Source: Gemmatimonadales bacterium UBA2982
GTDB taxonomy: Bacteria; Gemmatimonadota; Gemmatimonadetes; Longimicrobiales; Gaopeijiaceae
Assembly (NCBI GenBank): GCA_002347035.1
Contig: DEAM01000028.1
Location: 1 to 64,000, forward strand
Direction of reading: 5' to 3'
Length of the DNA: 64,000 nt
Shown here piece by piece: positions 25,472 to 34,543 of this stretch (position 1 is the stretch's first letter; each line of letters starts with the position of its first letter). The position numbers and the translations under genes were made by a program. The notes under the pieces were generated by a model, which saw only the letters and a program-made list of their open reading frames with translations, was not told the DNA's origin and made no database searches.

Positions 25472-26641
25472 ATGACTTTCAATGGCTTCTCACAGCCTGA
25501 GTTGACCCGCTACGCGCGACACCTGGCACTTCCAGAAGTCGGCTTAGCTGGTCAGAAGCAACTAAAAGATGGTCGAGTACTCTGCGTGGGAGCTGGGGGC
25601 CTCGGATCACCGCTTGCGCTCTATCTGGCAGCGGCTGGTGTTGGAACGATTGGGCTTGCCGACTTCGACGCCGTCGAAGAGAGCAACCTTCAGCGGCAAC
25701 TCCTTCACGGTACGAAGGATATCGGGCGTCACAAGCTGGATAGCGCTGAAGAGCGCTTGGAGGATGTGAACCCTCATGTCGAAGTTGTTAAGCACAATAC
25801 CACGCTTTCCTCATATAACGCGCTAGAAATCGTCTCAGACTACGATGTCGTAATAGATGGTACGGACAACTTTCCGACTCGGTATCTCGTAAACGACGCT
25901 TGTGTGCTGTCTGGCAAGCCCAATGTTTATGGCTCCGTGTTTCGCTGGGAAGGCCAGATCTCAGTCTTCGCTACAGAAGGGGGTCCGTGCTACCGCTGTC
26001 TTTTTAGAGAACCCCCCCCGCCTGGCTTGGTACCCAATTGTGCAGAGGGTGGCGTTTTAGGGGTGTTACCAGGGATTATCGGCTCGATCCAAGCACTTGA
26101 GACTATCAAGCTTATCCTAGGCAAGGGGACGCTGCTTGCCGGCCGTCTGTTAATCTTCGATGCGCTTGATATGGAGTGGCGCGAGGTGACGTTGCGTCGG
26201 AATCCGGACTGTCCAGTCTGCGGAGATCGACCCACCCAGACCGAGCTAATTGATTATGAAGTTTTCTGCGGCGTGGGAGTGGCAGCGACTGCGAGTGGCG
26301 TTACTGAAGTAGTGACCATCCCGAGTGCAGAACCTAGCATCGTTGCGAGTCAGTTGGATTCAGAGGAGCCACCTTATCTTTTAGATGTTCGAGAGCCATG
26401 GGAATGGGCGGTTAGTAGCTTGGTAGATTACGGCGCGCGGCTCATACCTCTTGCAGAACTCGGGGATCGGATTGGGGAAATCCCTGATGACAAAGAGGTC
26501 ATCGTATACTGCCGAACAGGTCAGCGGAGTATGGAGGCGGCAGGTAGAATCGCTGAGGCAGGGCATAAGGCGGTCTCTAATCTTCGTGGAGGAATCGTTG
26601 CATGGGCTCAGGAAATTGATCCTGAGATAACAATTGTCTAA
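25472..26641 (+). CDS. moeB: adenylyltransferase/sulfurtransferase MoeB-rhodanese fusion
   Basis: The protein has 389 residues. ATG 25472 with GGGAG upstream is chosen; the longer frame from 25271 would read through the end of the DUF2723 gene. The E1-like domain shows VGAGGLGSPLALYLAAAG (residues 39-56), D/N residues in FDAVEESNLQRQLLH, DNFPTRYLVNDACV, and zinc cysteines CYRC and CPVC. The C-terminal rhodanese domain has YLLDVREPWEW and the persulfide cysteine in VYCRTGQRSMEAA. It activates a small sulfur carrier (MoaD, ThiS or CysO type) by adenylation and loads sulfur onto it. No carrier gene is adjacent, so the pathway served is open. Confidence 0.9.
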   Translation: MTFNGFSQPELTRYARHLALPEVGLAGQKQLKDGRVLCVGAGGLGSPLALYLAAAGVGTIGLADFDAVEESNLQRQLLHGTKDIGRHKLDSAEERLEDVNPHVEVVKHNTTLSSYNALEIVSDYDVVIDGTDNFPTRYLVNDACVLSGKPNVYGSVFRWEGQISVFATEGGPCYRCLFREPPPPGLVPNCAEGGVLGVLPGIIGSIQALETIKLILGKGTLLAGRLLIFDALDMEWREVTLRRNPDCPVCGDRPTQTELIDYEVFCGVGVAATASGVTEVVTIPSAEPSIVASQLDSEEPPYLLDVREPWEWAVSSLVDYGARLIPLAELGDRIGEIPDDKEVIVYCRTGQRSMEAAGRIAEAGHKAVSNLRGGIVAWAQEIDPEITIV

Positions 26642-26878
26642 GCACTACTGCACTCATCTTAGTCTTCAGTGAGCAGTTGCGTATTTGTAGAGATAAGGGG
26701 TTGGGTTTCTTGCTAACGCATCGGGTTTTGCGCGCACGAAAAAACGGCTGTGCCAGAAGACGATAAATTATGATCGGAGGCGACTGCCTCCGGTCAGAAA
26801 AGAAAATGGTTGCTGTCTGAGCTTGGGTTAGGACAGGTTGAATATAAGGGTCGGCTACTAAATCCTCAGGATGATGAA

Positions 26879-27421
26879 ATGAGACGCCTCACATTTTGCA
26901 CCCTGCTCGGTTTCCTGCTCGTGCCAGTAAGTGTTGAGGCTCAACCTCGTCTAATGTTTGGCGGCGGGCTTAGCAGCCCATATTCAGACTTTGGTGAAGC
27001 GGCCGAAGCTGGGTGGCATGGTATGGCAGGTCTTCAGCTTGAAGTGCCAGGCATTCCAATCGCAATTCGTGCGGATGCTGCACACCATTCATTCGGAGAG
27101 GTGGCCGCGTCTAGTATGATTGAGAGGACGACGCTCCTGACAGGTGCTATCAGCGGAGTCCTTACGTTGCCAGGCATCGGCATTGGCCCTTATCTCCTCG
27201 GTGGGTTGGGGGTATCGCGAAATAAAACAGACCTAATCATCAGTGCTCTTTCTGCTTCAGGTAGCACCACACGATCTGATCCGAGCTTCCACCTTGGTGC
27301 TGGAGTAACTTTAGGTGCGCTTGGCTTTGGTGGTTTTGCTGAAATACGTGGGACACAGGTCAGCAGTGGCATGGGTTCATCGTTGAGGTTCTTAGCTGCG
27401 ACCGTAGGGATCCGGCTCTAG
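26879..27421 (+). CDS. small outer-membrane beta-barrel-like protein
   Basis: The protein has about 180 residues. ATG 26879 gives a clean signal peptide (RRLTFCTLLGFLLVPVSVEAQ). The mature part alternates short amphipathic strands and Gly-rich turns (GIGIGPYLLGGLGVSRN, SFHLGAGVTLGALGFGGFAEIRG) and ends in a hydrophobic strand ATVGIRL. This is the look of an eight-stranded OmpA/OmpX-like barrel. No family was recognised with certainty. The 237-bp upstream gap holds a 10-bp hairpin (26772-26795) without a T-run. Confidence 0.6.
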   Translation: MRRLTFCTLLGFLLVPVSVEAQPRLMFGGGLSSPYSDFGEAAEAGWHGMAGLQLEVPGIPIAIRADAAHHSFGEVAASSMIERTTLLTGAISGVLTLPGIGIGPYLLGGLGVSRNKTDLIISALSASGSTTRSDPSFHLGAGVTLGALGFGGFAEIRGTQVSSGMGSSLRFLAATVGIRL

Positions 27422-27431
27422 AAAATTGCCA

Positions 27432-27466
27432 GCAGGAACTGCGCAACTGGGTGCTGCAATTCCTGC
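27432..27466. terminator. possible bidirectional hairpin between convergent genes
   Basis: Arms GCAGGAA (27432-27438) and TTCCTGC (27460-27466) with an inner TGC/GCA pairing form a hairpin in the 62-bp gap between the convergent barrel gene and the E1 gene. There is no clear T-tract in either direction, so a role as a transcription terminator is only positional. Confidence 0.3.
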
Positions 27467-27483
27467 GGAGGGCAGGGTCTTTC

Positions 27484-29619
27484 TCAGTACGCAGCGAGCT
27501 TCTTCAGCGCTTCGATCACATTTTGTGTCTGCGGGAGGGTTGCGTCCTCTAACACCGGCGCATAACCGACCCACGTGTCGAGCGACGCCACACGCTTTAT
27601 TGGCGCATCCAGCCACTCGAAGAGTTCATCCGCGACTCTAGCTGAGATTTCTCCTCCGACTCCGAAGGACAAGCTGTCTTCATGCACCACGAGCGCCTTG
27701 CCGGTCTTTTTGACGGAATCCGCGATACGTTCCATGTCGAGCGGCTTTATTGTTCGCAGGTCAATGACTTCGGTTTCGATCCCGTGTTCAGTCGAGGCGA
27801 TCTTGGCAGCATCTAGACTCCGCTTCACAAGAGCTCCACACGTAATGATTGTCACATCATTACCCTCGCGTCGGACTTTTGCTTTCCCGAATGGGATCAT
27901 GAAATTTGGACCCGGGTCGCGTCCTTTGTTGGCTACCTGTCGGTAAAGGTGCTTGTGTTCCAAGAATATCACTGGATCTTCGCAACGTATGGCTGTCCGA
28001 AGCAGTCCGTTGGCATCCTCTGCGGTAGAGGGCATGCAGATATGCAGGCCAGGCGTGTGAGCGAATAAAGTCTCACCAGTCTGTGAGTGATAGATGGCTC
28101 CACCTCTGACGTAGCCGCCGTACGACACTCGAACCACTACCGGCACTGAGAAATTGCCATCTGAACGCCAGCGATAGGTCGCTAGCTCGTTTCGGATCTG
28201 CTGCATCGCTGGCCATATATAGTCGAAGAACTGAATCTCGACGACGGGACGTAGCCCTCTCAGGGCCATGCCAATTGCCCTGCCTACAATGTTGGCTTCC
28301 GCGATCGGTGCGTTATAAACTCGCTCCTGTCCGAATTCACGTTGCAGACCATAGGTGACCTTGAACACACCACCCTTGCCCTTGACCTCCTGAAGCACGT
28401 CTTCGCGTGATGCATCAGCAATGTCCTGGCCGAACATGACAATTCGTGCATCGCGGGCCATCTCGGTTTTCAAGCAAGAATTGAGGAGGTCGACCATCGT
28501 CAAAGGTTTCTCGCTCTGATAATCTGGCTCTTCCTCAGTATCGAAATCTGATGAGGTCGGATCTATTTCTTCTGAGAATAAGTGGCGAAGAGCGGTTGCG
28601 GGATCTGGCGCCGGTGACGCTAAAGCCTGGTCGGCTGCTGATGAAACATCAGCGGTTATCTCTATCTCTATCTCTCTTAACTGCTCATCAGTAGCAGCTC
28701 CGGAATTGAGGACTAAGGAACGAGCTTTTCGCAGCGGGTCTCTGTCCTCCTGAGCGGCTCGCTCATCGGCTGATCGGTAGGCTCGCTCATCGTCGGACAT
28801 GGAATGCGAATACGGACGAGTGCAGGTGGCATGAATCAGTGATGGACCACGCTGCTTGCGAGTGTGTGCCACTGCTTCGCCAGCTGCTCGGTATGAATCG
28901 ACCAGATCCGTACCGTCACAACGTACGATGTGAAGGCCTGGAAATCCTGATACAAGATCGGAAATGCTTCCCCCGGCTGTCTGTACTTCGACAGGCACAC
29001 TGATAGCGTATCCATTGTCCTGTACCACATAGACGACCGGGAGGCTGAGGTTGCAGGCTGTATTTAGCGACTCCCAAAACTCACCCTCAGAGGTAGCACC
29101 TTCGCCCGTACAGACGATGATGACCTCATCTTCCTCAAATTGCTGAATTTGTTCTCGGAGACTCTCGATATTCGGTATCTTGGCGCCAGCCTCAGCGGCT
29201 CCAACGGCCTGTAGGAACTGTGTTCCAGTAGGAGAAGAGCTAGTTGGGATGTTGAGGCTCGGGTTTCCCCAATGACTTGGCATCTGTCGCCCACCGGAGG
29301 AACCGTCTTTCGCTGCGCCCCTAGCTTGGAGAAAATGATCAAGAGGTGTCTGACCCAGGGCGAGGGCCATAGCTCGGTCACGATAGTAAAGAAAAAACCA
29401 GTCATGGCCCGGCTTAGTGTGCTCAGCGATTGTAACGCCAATGGCCTCATGACCGGCTGAGGATACCTGGAAAAAGGTCTTATTCTGCCGTTTGAGATTG
29501 ATTTCGCGGTCATCAATACGGCGAGACGTCACCATTGTGCGGTAGAATCTCAAGAGTTGATCTTGAGTGAGGCCCCCCAGATCAGGTACTCCTAGGATCG
29601 TCTTAGCTTGAATTGCCAT
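27484..29619 (-). CDS. 2-oxoacid dehydrogenase E1, fused alpha and beta subunits
   Basis: The protein has about 711 residues. ATG 29619 is preferred to TTG 29628. The N-terminal half is E1-alpha: FYRTMVTSRRIDDREINLKR, FLYYRDRAMALALG, and the thiamine-diphosphate motif GEGATSEGEFWESLN ... QDNGYAIS. From about residue 380 comes E1-beta (MVDLLNSCLKTEMARDARIVMFGQD), with APIAEANIVGRAIGMALRG and the C-terminal VVHEDSLSFGVGGEI. Such single-chain E1 enzymes are usually annotated as branched-chain or pyruvate dehydrogenase. E2 and E3 are not in the window, so the substrate is not settled. A leucine-catabolism role would fit the acyl-CoA genes but is inference. Confidence 0.9.
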   Translation of the reverse strand: MAIQAKTILGVPDLGGLTQDQLLRFYRTMVTSRRIDDREINLKRQNKTFFQVSSAGHEAIGVTIAEHTKPGHDWFFLYYRDRAMALALGQTPLDHFLQARGAAKDGSSGGRQMPSHWGNPSLNIPTSSSPTGTQFLQAVGAAEAGAKIPNIESLREQIQQFEEDEVIIVCTGEGATSEGEFWESLNTACNLSLPVVYVVQDNGYAISVPVEVQTAGGSISDLVSGFPGLHIVRCDGTDLVDSYRAAGEAVAHTRKQRGPSLIHATCTRPYSHSMSDDERAYRSADERAAQEDRDPLRKARSLVLNSGAATDEQLREIEIEITADVSSAADQALASPAPDPATALRHLFSEEIDPTSSDFDTEEEPDYQSEKPLTMVDLLNSCLKTEMARDARIVMFGQDIADASREDVLQEVKGKGGVFKVTYGLQREFGQERVYNAPIAEANIVGRAIGMALRGLRPVVEIQFFDYIWPAMQQIRNELATYRWRSDGNFSVPVVVRVSYGGYVRGGAIYHSQTGETLFAHTPGLHICMPSTAEDANGLLRTAIRCEDPVIFLEHKHLYRQVANKGRDPGPNFMIPFGKAKVRREGNDVTIITCGALVKRSLDAAKIASTEHGIETEVIDLRTIKPLDMERIADSVKKTGKALVVHEDSLSFGVGGEISARVADELFEWLDAPIKRVASLDTWVGYAPVLEDATLPQTQNVIEALKKLAAY

Positions 29620-29685
29620 GCCGTCCAAGGTGGGGTGAGCCGCTACTTCCCGTAAAGGTATCAGAAGCTGGTAGCAGAGAAGAGG

Positions 29686-31740
29686 TCACGAGTTCTTCAA
29701 CTCTTTAAGCGCGGAGCGGAGCGAGTCTGCTTCAGTCGCCGGGAGGAGGCAACTGTAGTTCTGACACACGTACGCAGCAGGGGCGCCATCAATAAGTGAG
29801 CGGCCCTCAAGCAGCGGAACCAGCTCCCCCTTATTACCTGTTGTCTTTCCAACAATCGTCCTATTTCGATTGAACCCAGCGTGAGCTTCTTGAATCAGTG
29901 ACCGTGTGGCTTCGTCATCTTCTTTACCTATGATGGCTACTTCAGTGGGCTTAGCTAGGATTCGGTCTTGGACCGAAAGCATACGTCCGAATGCTGGCCC
30001 AAATCGTTCGAGGGCTTCAGCCTCGTAGTTAAGAATACAGACTGCGGCCTGGCTGTACCGATCGTTGTTGAAAAGGTGGCCTGCGCGCGTGAGAAGTTCA
30101 GCCGCTAATGAGGGACCAGACGGGGTAGCGTTGTCCATAGGGTCCCGTGGGCGGAAGACTAGTGTCTCTGCATCAGAGGCAGTGTCATAGACTGTGCCTA
30201 TATCCTGATCCCAGAAGCGTTCCAGGATCTCTTCACAGAGCCAGTATGTTGCCTCAAGGTACTGTTGGTCCAAAGTAGCCTCATGGAGAGATAAAAGAGC
30301 ATTGCCAAGACCGGCGTGGTCATCTAAGAATGCCAAAATCTTTGCTTCGCCAGCCATGTAGGTATGGAGGAGGCGGCCATCGATCCGGAGCTTCTCCCAT
30401 AAGAAGTCTGCAGCCTGACACGCAGACTCGACATAGTCCCACCTTCCTAGGCCAGCTCCCGCTTCTGCGAGCGCTCGGATTGCCATCGCATTCCAGGACA
30501 CAATAACCTTATCATCTCGAAAAGGTGGCTCACGGCGGTTACGAACTTCCAGTAACTTGCCACGTGTCTTTGTCAGCATCTCAGCTAGCTCGGCGGCAGG
30601 GATGCCCTCAGCTTTTGAGATCGCTTCCAGATTGTGTGGAAGGTTAAGGATGCTCTTCCCTTCGAAGTTGCCAGCTGTGGTTACGTCATACGCACGTGAG
30701 AACAGGTTTGCCTGATCGGGTTGGAGTACCTCTCTGATCTCTTCTGCGGTCCAAAGGTAAAAGAGCCCTTCCTCTCCCTCTGAGTCCGCGTCGTGAGCCG
30801 AGCTAAAAGCCCCCTCTTTAGTCCGCATGTCTACTAGGAGGTAATCGAGTGTGTCCTCGACGATCAATCGGTGCTCATCTGCACCGGTGATTTGGTATGC
30901 CTGAAGGTAAACACGTGTCAGCAGTGCGTTGTCATAAAGCATTTTCTCGAAATGTGGTACAAGCCATCGAGAGTCGACCGAGTAACGGTGGAAGCCACCG
31001 GCTAGGTGGTCACGCATACCTCCAGCCGCCATCTGACTGAGAGTATGAACTGCCATTTTTAGGGCTGCTGGATCACCAGTCCGCACGTGGTAACGCATTA
31101 AGAATTCCAGCGTTACTGGTTGAGGAAATTTCGGTGCCCGTCCGAAGCCTCCATGGACCGCATCGTATTGGTTTGATAGAGCACGGTAGGCGCTTTCTTG
31201 TGTCTCCTCACTCACGCTTCCTGAACTTGACCCACTGCTAACCCGAGCTAAAGCCTCGATTAGGTGTGAACCTGTCTCGAGGATCTTCTCTTTTCTGTTC
31301 TTGTAGGCATCGGCAGCTGCCTGTAGAACCTGTTTAAAAGATGGTATACCGTGCCGAGAAATTGGTGGGAAGTATGTCCCTCCGTAGTAGGGCACTCCGT
31401 CGGGTGTCAGGAATACCGTCATGGGCCATCCACCACTGCCAGTCATTGCCTGGACGGCCTTCATATAGACTTGATCTAGGTCTGGTCGCTCCTCTCGGTC
31501 GACTTTTATGCTGATGAAGTGCTGATTCATGACCGCGGCCACGTCCGGGTCCTCGAAGGATTCCTTCTCCATAACGTGGCACCAGTGGCATGACGAGTAC
31601 CCTATCGAAAGCAGGATAGGGCGGTCCTCGGAGCGGGCGCGTGCAAGTGCTTCCTCACCCCAAGGGAACCAGTCCACTGGGTTGCTAGCGTGCTGCTGCA
31701 GGTAGGGGCTTGTTTCCAGATGCAGGCGGTTAAGTGTCAT
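29686..31740 (-). CDS. DUF255 thioredoxin-domain protein (YyaL/SPATA20 family)
   Basis: The protein has 684 residues. It starts with the conserved LHLETSPYLQQHASNPVDW and a thioredoxin-like domain with the CHWC motif (SSCHWCHVMEKESFEDP). PMTVFLTPDGVPYYGGTYFP follows, then an alpha/alpha six-hairpin barrel with repeated Trp/Gly-rich helices (GGFHRYSVDSRWLVPHFEKMLYDN, ISWNAMAIRAL-like). This matches the YyaL/spermatogenesis-associated-20 family, whose biochemical role is not established; resemblance to N-acylglucosamine epimerases is structural. No signal peptide. It is 66 bp upstream of the fused E1 gene on the same strand, so the two may be cotranscribed. Confidence 0.88.
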   Translation of the reverse strand: MTLNRLHLETSPYLQQHASNPVDWFPWGEEALARARSEDRPILLSIGYSSCHWCHVMEKESFEDPDVAAVMNQHFISIKVDREERPDLDQVYMKAVQAMTGSGGWPMTVFLTPDGVPYYGGTYFPPISRHGIPSFKQVLQAAADAYKNRKEKILETGSHLIEALARVSSGSSSGSVSEETQESAYRALSNQYDAVHGGFGRAPKFPQPVTLEFLMRYHVRTGDPAALKMAVHTLSQMAAGGMRDHLAGGFHRYSVDSRWLVPHFEKMLYDNALLTRVYLQAYQITGADEHRLIVEDTLDYLLVDMRTKEGAFSSAHDADSEGEEGLFYLWTAEEIREVLQPDQANLFSRAYDVTTAGNFEGKSILNLPHNLEAISKAEGIPAAELAEMLTKTRGKLLEVRNRREPPFRDDKVIVSWNAMAIRALAEAGAGLGRWDYVESACQAADFLWEKLRIDGRLLHTYMAGEAKILAFLDDHAGLGNALLSLHEATLDQQYLEATYWLCEEILERFWDQDIGTVYDTASDAETLVFRPRDPMDNATPSGPSLAAELLTRAGHLFNNDRYSQAAVCILNYEAEALERFGPAFGRMLSVQDRILAKPTEVAIIGKEDDEATRSLIQEAHAGFNRNRTIVGKTTGNKGELVPLLEGRSLIDGAPAAYVCQNYSCLLPATEADSLRSALKELKNS

Positions 31741-31846
31741 GAGTATGTTTTAGGGAGCTGTTTGACCGTGGCTGGAGCAATCAGAAACAAAGGAATATGG
31801 GGACGAAACCAAAAGCTGAATACATTGCTCATACGGACTTCATCAT

Positions 31847-31876
31847 CGGACAGAGGGCTACTCAGCAGGTTATAAT
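31847..31876 (+). promoter_or_regulatory. candidate sigma70-type promoter for the 31990-34426 gene run
   Basis: TATAAT at 31871-31876 is a perfect -10 hexamer, with CGGACA (4 of 6 to the -35 consensus) 18 bp upstream at 31847-31852. Transcription would begin near 31883, about 105 bp before the first start codon of the plus-strand run. The rest of the divergent gap shows no gene. Confidence 0.45.
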
Positions 31877-31989
31877 TGCGTGTGTCCATTAACTATTGAA
31901 TCGTTGTAACCTGATTGCCACACATCTAGATTACTACTGATTTCCAGCTTTCCCCGGTGACTTGTCGCCGCCTTCAAGAGGATTGCCTG

Positions 31990-32250
31990 GTGTACCGGAG
32001 AATCGCAGGGATGGTGCTTCGGCGCCCTTGGATTATCCCACATCTAATTCGAGCTGCGTGGGCGTTTCGTGCTAGTGGGTGGTATCGGCGAGCCCCGTTC
32101 CTTCCCGTTCCTCCCCGCTCCTATACCCGTTGGCGTATGGAGACGGCTTACGGAGATCCAGATGCTATTCCTTCAGCTAACGAGATGGAGCGTTATCTGG
32201 TGTGGTCCTCCCAAATCCGACAACAGATGAAGGGGAAGTTCAGTGACTAG
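31990..32250 (+). CDS. small conserved protein of unknown function (WYRRAPFLPVPP type)
   Basis: The protein has 86 residues. GTG 31990 is chosen because AAGAGGA lies 7 bases upstream; GTG 31957 is an alternative with no such site. It is basic and tryptophan-rich, with the pattern RPWIIPHLIRAAWAFRASGW then PPRSYTRWRMETAYGDPDA. From memory, very similar short proteins occur in Gemmatimonadota genomes. No domain function is known. It overlaps the next gene by 8 bp and is thus translationally coupled to a pseudopilin-like protein and a VTT membrane protein. Confidence 0.6.
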   Translation: MYRRIAGMVLRRPWIIPHLIRAAWAFRASGWYRRAPFLPVPPRSYTRWRMETAYGDPDAIPSANEMERYLVWSSQIRQQMKGKFSD

Positions 32251-32617
32251 GCTGACTCTTCTGATCATACTCGCGCTCGTAACATGGTACTACTTCCCAG
32301 AGACTCGAGTGATCCTAATGGATGTTACCGAGCCAATTGTGGTTCCCTTTATCCGTTGGAGTGCTCAGGATGAGATGGCCCACATGGGGCGTAATGTCGT
32401 GGACTACGAGAGACTCACGGGAGAGCTGCCTGTAGGGCCAGAGTGGCTTGGCTGGCTAGACGTCCGCTATCCTAACTCTGAGGTTCAGTTAGACCCATGG
32501 GGATCCACTTACCAGTTAGCAGTCGTCAGCGACTCTATTTGGATTTTATCGTACGGTCCTGACCGAATACGGGACACCAATGATGACTTCCAGGTAGTCA
32601 CTCTGAGAAATCCGTGA
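32243..32617 (+). CDS. membrane-anchored protein with a GspG (T2SSG)-like C-terminal domain
   Basis: The protein has 124 residues and starts at GTG 32243. One N-terminal membrane helix (LTLLIILALVTWYYF) is followed by a periplasmic domain. That domain ends in the type II pseudopilin G signature LDPWGSTYQLAVVSDSIWILSYGPDRIRDTNDDFQ (split by variable residues), the calcium-loop region of GspG. It lacks the prepilin peptidase site (no G-F-x-L-x-E before the helix), so it is not a processed pilin. No other secretion gene is nearby. It may be a repurposed GspG fold. Confidence 0.65.
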   Translation: MTRLTLLIILALVTWYYFPETRVILMDVTEPIVVPFIRWSAQDEMAHMGRNVVDYERLTGELPVGPEWLGWLDVRYPNSEVQLDPWGSTYQLAVVSDSIWILSYGPDRIRDTNDDFQVVTLRNP

Positions 32618-33156
32618 CTAAAAGACGTATCGTCGTTGTTCTGATGATGGCTGTCGCTGCTATCGCTGTTGTTTCAGCCACGTTGGGCCGCCAGATCTAT
32701 TTGGGTCAGAGTCCAGGGCTTACATCTTACGCTGTCATCCATTTTGCTGGCTACCTCTTTTTTCTTCTGATGCCAGTTGAGGCTCTGGTCCCGATTTACC
32801 AGTCGGAGGGCCATGCTGGCTCTACCCTTGTCTTGATCGCGGTAGGAACTGCCATTATGGCTCAGGCTATCGATTACGGTATCGGTAGATTTGTGAGCAC
32901 GAGAGTAATTCACGACATGATCGGCCAGGTTCGTTACGAGCGCTTTGAGACTAAGATTAATCAGTGGGGAGGTTTCGCGATCCTGTTTTTTAACCTTTTC
33001 CCTCTATCGTCACCGAATATGCTACTCGTTGCTGGGATGGTTCGGTTCAGCGCCCGCCGTGCCTTTTTCTTCAGTTTCTTGGGGTTGACTCTGAAGTATT
33101 CGGGGATTGTGTACCTCTATGATGTGACGACAAAACTTCTCTCTGCATTCGGTTAG
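32614..33156 (+). CDS. VTT/DedA-like membrane protein
   Basis: The protein has 180 residues and starts at GTG 32614, overlapping the previous stop (GTGA). It has about four hydrophobic segments. The region with GRFVSTRVIHDMIGQVRYERFETKINQWGGFAILFFNLFPLSSPN resembles the SNARE-associated/VTT fold, in which a re-entrant loop carries F-x-x-R-F/L-x-P. Here the loop reads FFNLFPLSSPNMLLVAGM. DedA-like proteins flip lipids. The match is by pattern and not certain. The coaE-like gene starts 4 bp later. Confidence 0.6.
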   Translation: MTKRRIVVVLMMAVAAIAVVSATLGRQIYLGQSPGLTSYAVIHFAGYLFFLLMPVEALVPIYQSEGHAGSTLVLIAVGTAIMAQAIDYGIGRFVSTRVIHDMIGQVRYERFETKINQWGGFAILFFNLFPLSSPNMLLVAGMVRFSARRAFFFSFLGLTLKYSGIVYLYDVTTKLLSAFG

Positions 33157-33160
33157 AGTT

Positions 33161-34426
33161 GTGCTTAGCGTTGCACTTACAGGAAATATCGGTTCTGGGA
33201 AGTCGACAGTGGCAGAGCTATGGGCGGGTGCTGGTGTTCCGGTTATCAGTGCGGACGAACTGGCTCGTGAAGCTGTAGATACAGGATCACCGGGACTAGA
33301 GGCTGTGCGCAGGTCGTTTGGGGAGGGAATACTTGGGGCTGACGGTTCGTTAAACCGATCGTACATGCGGGAGCTTATTTTCTCTGATGATGAAGCCCGG
33401 GCTACGCTAGAAAAGATTCTCCATCCGCTGATCTCAGAGCTCCGAGAGACATGGCTCGCTCGGAGGTGTGCTGAAGGGCATAAGCTAGTGGTCTCAGAGA
33501 TCCCTCTCCTTTTTGAGACCGATGGCAAGTCAAATTTTGACCTCATTGTGCTAGTCCATGCTTCTGAAGAGGTGCGACTCCAGAGACTGGTTAGTAGTCG
33601 GGGGATGGGCGAGCAGGACTGCAGAAGGATCATGGCGGCTCAAATGGACTCCGCTAAAAATCTTTCCACAGCTGACATCGTAATTGAAAATGATGGATCA
33701 CTAGCTCATACAGAAGAAGAGGCTTTGCGGGTGCTCACAGATCTCCAGAAAAGGAGCAGTGTCAGATTGTTGCGGCTTGATCTTCATCTCCATACTAAGG
33801 GTTCCTGGGACTGTCTTTCTGACCCGGAACACGTCTTGAGGCGAGCCCGGAAACTCGGATACGGACGTATTGCGATCACAGATCACAACTGTTTATCGGT
33901 AGCCTTGGGTATGGCAGAAAAATATCCGAGTGAGGTGATCCCAGGTGAGGAGGTTAAGACAGCAGAGGGAGTCGACATCATTGGACTCTATCTCTCAGAA
34001 GAGATTCCTAAGGGTACTCCAGCTGAGGAGACGATAGAGCGGATTCGTGTTCAGGGCGGTATTGCTTATCTCCCGCACCCATATGCCGGCGGCAAGGGCG
34101 GTGGGGGGCGTCTCGCGGATTTCTTGGCTCCACTTTGCGACATCGTGGAGGTTTTCAATGCAAGGCTTCATTCTCCTGCAATGAACCAGCAGGCTGAGGA
34201 ACTTGCCCGAGTCCACGGGAAACTGCGAGCTGCTGGTTCTGACGCACACACTATTGGAGAGGTCGGCAACGCTTATGTGGACCTGCACTTCCATGACAAT
34301 AATGCTGATGCATTGTTAGCGGCCCTCGGCACAAATTGCTCATTAGGGGGCACCGAAGCTTCTCGGTTGGTTCACCTAGCATCGACATGGGCGAAAGTAC
34401 GGAAGCGACTGCCGGGCCACTCGTGA
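33161..34426 (+). CDS. coaE: dephospho-CoA kinase fused to a PHP-domain phosphoesterase
   Basis: The protein has 421 residues and starts at GTG 33161. Residues 1-195 form CoaE, with P-loop G8-N-I-G-S-G-K14-S-T, ADELAREAV (residues 31-39), and the LID segment with SSRGMGEQDCRRIMAAQ. CoaE phosphorylates dephospho-CoA in the last CoA step. Residues from about 203 form a complete PHP domain: D207-L-H209-L-H211, T240-D241-H242-N, E263, H306 and D361-A-H363, all metal ligands present. The frame is continuous with no internal stop, so it is a real fusion in the sequence. What the PHP half cleaves is unknown; TrpH-like PHP proteins act on RNA ends or on 3',5'-bisphosphates. Confidence 0.88.
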   Translation: MLSVALTGNIGSGKSTVAELWAGAGVPVISADELAREAVDTGSPGLEAVRRSFGEGILGADGSLNRSYMRELIFSDDEARATLEKILHPLISELRETWLARRCAEGHKLVVSEIPLLFETDGKSNFDLIVLVHASEEVRLQRLVSSRGMGEQDCRRIMAAQMDSAKNLSTADIVIENDGSLAHTEEEALRVLTDLQKRSSVRLLRLDLHLHTKGSWDCLSDPEHVLRRARKLGYGRIAITDHNCLSVALGMAEKYPSEVIPGEEVKTAEGVDIIGLYLSEEIPKGTPAEETIERIRVQGGIAYLPHPYAGGKGGGGRLADFLAPLCDIVEVFNARLHSPAMNQQAEELARVHGKLRAAGSDAHTIGEVGNAYVDLHFHDNNADALLAALGTNCSLGGTEASRLVHLASTWAKVRKRLPGHS

Positions 34427-34444
34427 ATATTGGAATAAGACAGC

Positions 34445-34500
34445 TATAATATTGGCTGGCGGTGTCATGGGGGTGTGCGATAGGTTTGCGCCCTGCCAAT
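34445..34500 (+). promoter_or_regulatory. -10 box and leader hairpin before the DHH gene
   Basis: TATAAT at 34445-34450 has no convincing -35. Right after it the leader can fold ATTGGC-T-GGC (34451-34460) with GCC-CT-GCCAAT (34490-34500), nine pairs with a small internal loop. The element ends about 33 bp before the ribosome site of the DHH gene. The role is unknown. Confidence 0.3.
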
Positions 34501-34543
34501 TTGGATATGGGCGATAGCTATTACTCGAGGGTCAGGAGACAGC

